A stretch of DNA of 16,380 nt from WS-9 sp036274595 (lineage in GTDB: Bacteria; Eisenbacteria; RBG-16-71-46; SZUA-252), in assembly GCA_036274595.1 (NCBI GenBank), contig DASUFL010000022.1, forward strand, positions 1 to 16,380, written 5' to 3'. Below are positions 13,468 to 16,380 of the stretch, piece after piece. The translations under genes and the position numbers were made by a program. How positions within the stretch are numbered: the first letter of the stretch is position 1; the number at the start of each line of letters is the position of its first letter. The notes under the pieces were generated by a model. That model was not told the DNA's origin. It saw only the letters and a program-made list of their open reading frames with translations, and made no database searches.

Positions 13468-16281
13468 TCAGCCTTCCGCGCGCCTCTCCAGCACCGTGGG
13501 CACGTCCGCCGGCTCCAGCGCAACGTCCCACGCCCACTTCCCGAAGCCGCCGTGCGCGTTCACCGCCGCGACCCACTCGTCGAGGAACCGCCGCTTCGCC
13601 TGCTCGCGCTCCGCGTCGCGGCCCTTCACCTCCAGCACTAAGTTCGTGCCGCCCACGAGCCGCACGAGGTAGTCCGGCCGGTACTTCGCGACGACCCCCT
13701 TCCAGAGGTAGAGGATCTCGAACCCGAGGTGGTCGTTCTTCGTCCACGCGAGGACGTGCGGGCTCCGGTCGAGCTCGTAGGCCGCCTGCGCCTCCCACCG
13801 GCTGTCGTACACGCAGAAGTTGATGTGCGACCGCTTCGTCCGCTCGCACGGCCGCCCCGTGTACCACGGCCGCATGTCCCCCGTGCTCCGGATCGGCCGC
13901 TCGGGGTCGAAGACCGGCTCCAGCCGCTCCGCGTTCTGGAACCGGAGCGCCTCCGCGACGTGCTGCACGATCCGCGTCATCGACAGCGTGAGCACGATCC
14001 GCCGCTTCAGGTCGTCGGTCCCGAACGAAGGCGGCACGATCGCGATCCGGTCCGACGCGAGGACCTCCTCCACGAGCCGGATCAGCTGCCCGAGGAGCCA
14101 GTCCTTGTTCCCCTTCCAGTCGGCCCCGCGCACCTGGTCGAAGAGGTCCGCGGCGGTCTCGAAGACGATCCGCTGCAGCCGACGTTCGCGCCCGAGCTTC
14201 TCCAGTTCGATCGTGCTGATCTTCGTCAGGTCCGGCTTGCCGGCGACCACCGGGGCGAGCTCCGCGATCTTCACGACCTGTGTCGCGTCAAGCGTGAGCG
14301 GCGGGAGCTTCGCGACGTCGAGCGCGAGCGTGGGCCGGAGGACGTGCTCGACGCGCAGGACGTTCGGCCACGTGATCTCGAACTCGCGCTTCGCCGGATC
14401 CGGCTCGACACGGGTCTTCGGAGGCGGAGGGGGCGGCGGGGGGCCGTCGCCCGTCTCCTGGTGCGGCAGGAACGTGAACGGGACGCCGAAGATGTTCACG
14501 TACTCGGGCTCGAAGAGGCCCGTCTCCTTGTCCACCTCGTAGGACGTGCGTCGGAGCCCGCGACCGACGACCTGCTCGCAGAGGAGCTGGCTCGTGAAGG
14601 CGCGGAGCCCCATGATGTGCGTGACCGTCTTCGCGTCCCAGCCCTCGGAGAGCATCCCGACCGAGATCACGTTCTGGATCGGGGCGCCCGGCCTCCCCGG
14701 CTGGCCGACGGTATCCACCATCTGCCGGAGCATCTCGGCCTGCTGGTCCTTGGTGAGCTTCGGCGCCGGACGCTCCCCCTCGTCGTCCGCGTCGTCCTCG
14801 CCCTCTTCCGCGGCGAGCGCGAGCGACTCCTCCCTGGCCTCGGCGGTGTCGAGCACCTTCGAGTCGATGTGGAGGGTCCTCGCGGGGTCCGCGAGCTCGT
14901 CGATCCGCACGTGCCCGCGGTCGAAGGCGTGCTTGATCCGCGCCGCGGCCTCCGTGCGGTTCGCCACGCTGATCATCACGGGCGGCACGTCGTGCCCCGC
15001 CTCCTGCCATCGCTTCAGCGTCTCCCGCCAGTCGAGCCCGAGCAGGTAGTAGCCGTTGATCACGAGGTCGGGGAGACGGGACTCGGCCGGCGCCTTCCGG
15101 TTGAGGTCGGTCTTCACCTCGGGGTCCGCGTAGATGTGGTAGAGCCGCGACTTGAGCTCCTTCGTCACGAGGCTGTCGTCCCGGACGACGACGCGCGGCG
15201 TCTTCACGAGCCCGGACTCGATCGCGTCGTTGAGCCCGAAGTCGGATACGATCCAATGGAAGAGCGCCTCCTCGGAGCTCTTCTTCCCCGAGGGGATGAA
15301 GGGCGTCGCCGAGAAGTCGAGGCAGCCGAGGATCCCGCGGGCGCGGTGGATTCGGTCGAGCCCGCCGATCCACTTGGTCGCCTCCTCGACTTCCGCCTTC
15401 CTGTACCCCTTCGCATCCGCGGGGACGCGCCAGGCGTGGTGCGCCTCGTCGTTGACGACGAGGAGGTTCCGGGCGGAGGCCATGTCCTCCAGCACGTCGC
15501 GGACGTAGGCTTCGTCGCTCTTCGCGCCGCGCTTGTCCACGCTCCGCCTCTTCCGGATCCGCTCGTCGCTCTCCCAGTCGAGCTTGTGCCAGTTCCGGAC
15601 CTTCACCTTCCCCTGCCGCATCTTCTCCACGAGGCCCGAGGGGACGATGTTGAACTCGTCGTAGTAGGTCTCCGCCGATTCGAGCTCCAGCACCGAGAGG
15701 CGGTTCCTGACCGTGAGCCCCGGCGCGACGACGAGGACGTGCTTCGAGAAGCGCGGGTCCTGCGGGTACGTGACCTTGTTCAAGACGTGCCACGCGATCG
15801 CCATCGCCATGACGATCGTCTTGCCCGAGCCTGTCGCCATCTTGGCGCACACGCGCGGGAACGGCCCCCCGTCGCCCTCGACATCGATCCCCTGCCGCTC
15901 GGCCGGCGACGCCTCCGCGAGCCATATCAGCGTCTCGATCGCCTCCAGCTGGCAGAAGAAGAAGCGGCGGTCGCGGTGCTCCTGCGGGTCGCGCCAGTGC
16001 TCGAGGAGCCTTCTCGTGATGCCGGTGACGCCGGGGTAGCCCGCCTCGCGCCACGCCCTGATGCGCGGCCGGATCCGGTTCACGAGCGGCAGCTCCTTGA
16101 AGACGCCGGGGTCGTCGAACGCCTTCGAGCCCGGCGTCGCGATGATGTAGCCCGCGGGGCGGCGCGCGTCCTCCTTGAGCTCGAAGAGCCGCGTCTCGCG
16201 GTCGTAGCTCCAGTACTTCGTCGGCTCCTCGTAGGGGGAGTTGACGATCAAGCGGTCCGGCTTGAACTTGCGGACGACCAT
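13468..16281 (-). CDS. res: Type III restriction enzyme, Res subunit
   Basis: A 937-residue superfamily 2 helicase/nuclease of the type III restriction family, about the usual length. Motif I is MATGSGKT (148-155), motif II is DEAH (278-281) in LLVVNDEAHHAW, motif III is SATP (324-327), and motif VI is QVVGRGLRR (570-578). An acidic low-complexity insert (EEGEDDADDEGE) and a run of eight prolines are additions between or after the helicase lobes. The C terminus carries a PD-(D/E)xK nuclease: PD (869-870), then E884 and K886 in LVLEVKGRD. All key residues are present, so it should be active. With Mod it would translocate or slide on DNA using ATP and cut unmodified foreign DNA. The ATG at 16281 directly follows the Mod stop codon (TAGATG), so the two are translationally coupled. 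The family call is firm; the recognition site is not readable here. Confidence 0.93.
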   Translation of the reverse strand: MVVRKFKPDRLIVNSPYEEPTKYWSYDRETRLFELKEDARRPAGYIIATPGSKAFDDPGVFKELPLVNRIRPRIRAWREAGYPGVTGITRRLLEHWRDPQEHRDRRFFFCQLEAIETLIWLAEASPAERQGIDVEGDGGPFPRVCAKMATGSGKTIVMAMAIAWHVLNKVTYPQDPRFSKHVLVVAPGLTVRNRLSVLELESAETYYDEFNIVPSGLVEKMRQGKVKVRNWHKLDWESDERIRKRRSVDKRGAKSDEAYVRDVLEDMASARNLLVVNDEAHHAWRVPADAKGYRKAEVEEATKWIGGLDRIHRARGILGCLDFSATPFIPSGKKSSEEALFHWIVSDFGLNDAIESGLVKTPRVVVRDDSLVTKELKSRLYHIYADPEVKTDLNRKAPAESRLPDLVINGYYLLGLDWRETLKRWQEAGHDVPPVMISVANRTEAAARIKHAFDRGHVRIDELADPARTLHIDSKVLDTAEAREESLALAAEEGEDDADDEGERPAPKLTKDQQAEMLRQMVDTVGQPGRPGAPIQNVISVGMLSEGWDAKTVTHIMGLRAFTSQLLCEQVVGRGLRRTSYEVDKETGLFEPEYVNIFGVPFTFLPHQETGDGPPPPPPPPKTRVEPDPAKREFEITWPNVLRVEHVLRPTLALDVAKLPPLTLDATQVVKIAELAPVVAGKPDLTKISTIELEKLGRERRLQRIVFETAADLFDQVRGADWKGNKDWLLGQLIRLVEEVLASDRIAIVPPSFGTDDLKRRIVLTLSMTRIVQHVAEALRFQNAERLEPVFDPERPIRSTGDMRPWYTGRPCERTKRSHINFCVYDSRWEAQAAYELDRSPHVLAWTKNDHLGFEILYLWKGVVAKYRPDYLVRLVGGTNLVLEVKGRDAEREQAKRRFLDEWVAAVNAHGGFGKWAWDVALEPADVPTVLERRAEG

Positions 16282-16380
16282 CTACCGGAGCTCCACGACC
16301 CGCAGGCTCTCGATGCCGCGGTCGTCCACGATCTTCACCGCCGCGCGCCTGTACTCGCCCGCCGCGAACGGCAGCGAGAC
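16282..16380 (-). CDS. mod: Type III DNA methyltransferase Mod, C-terminal end (partial)
   Basis: Only the last 32 residues lie in the window, reading EYRRAAVKIVDDRGIESLRV and ending in VELR before a TAG stop. The pattern AVKIVDD-RGIESL-VVEL resembles, from memory, the C terminus of type III adenine methyltransferases encoded directly before Res. The stop codon abuts the Res ATG with no gap, the gene order expected for mod-res. The catalytic and target-recognition domains are outside the window, so activity and specificity cannot be judged. Position supports the call as much as sequence does. Confidence 0.65.
   Translation of the reverse strand, partial: VSLPFAAGEYRRAAVKIVDDRGIESLRVVELR

Noticed and set aside
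14425..14445. G-tract phase variation in the restriction gene
   Set aside because: The runs are only five and six bases long and are interrupted. They encode a polyproline linker in Res and are too short to suggest slippage-driven switching.
14288..16054. A 588-codon open frame overlapping Res on the same strand in another frame
   Set aside because: It is Arg/Gly/Ala-rich shadow sequence; Res has all helicase and nuclease motifs in the other frame.

Overview
The window comes from a GC-rich bacterial chromosome that I cannot place to genus. Large exported WD40, HEAT and RHS/YD-repeat proteins occur beside a DUF433/DUF5615 toxin-antitoxin pair and a type III restriction system. This mix would suit a planctomycete, a myxobacterium or a related lineage. 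That placement is inference; no rRNA or housekeeping gene is present to settle it.

Left part (1-3304). A degenerate GC-rich repeat at 12-140 has a relative of equal length at 4774-4903. A TPR-containing protein (137-982, minus) is divergent from a membrane-anchored WD40 propeller (1094-2236, plus). The WD40 gene sits between two identical 31-bp direct repeats (1008-1038 and 2242-2272). Two small minus-strand genes follow: a membrane-anchored protein (2657-3304) and a DUF7668-like protein (2279-2629).

Scar region (3295-5152). A promoter-like element precedes the 5' half of a tRNA-Met gene that stops just after the anticodon loop. Next come a hairpin, four 9-bp tandem repeats and an imperfect copy of the start region of the 2657-3304 gene. 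A DUF433 antitoxin / DUF5615 PIN-like toxin pair (3560-4122) and an internally deleted integrase-core transposase (4171-4749) follow. About 400 bp of non-coding DNA then carries the degenerate repeats. Together this looks like the eroded edge of one or more mobile elements.

Centre (5153-12336). A 1712-residue exported RHS protein (7041-12179, minus) ends in a 253-residue variable tip, after the canonical PxxxxDPxGL pretoxin motif. The tip carries a zincin-type HELVH motif. One base after its stop codon a signal-peptide-bearing HEAT-repeat protein begins (5153-7039). The natural reading is a polymorphic toxin with a linked downstream partner, possibly immunity. Upstream of the RHS gene, in the divergent space shared with a small membrane protein (12337-12849), lies a symmetric 72-bp palindrome. 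It contains three CCTAGG-centred boxes at an exact 15-bp period.

Right part (12851-16380). A stand-alone LuxR-type HTH regulator lacking a receiver domain (12851-13228) is followed upstream by a type III restriction subunit Res (13468-16281). The C-terminal end of the matching Mod methyltransferase (16282-16380) abuts Res as TAG-ATG. The defence genes, toxin-antitoxin pair, RHS module and mobile-element remnants suggest an accessory region built by repeated insertion.
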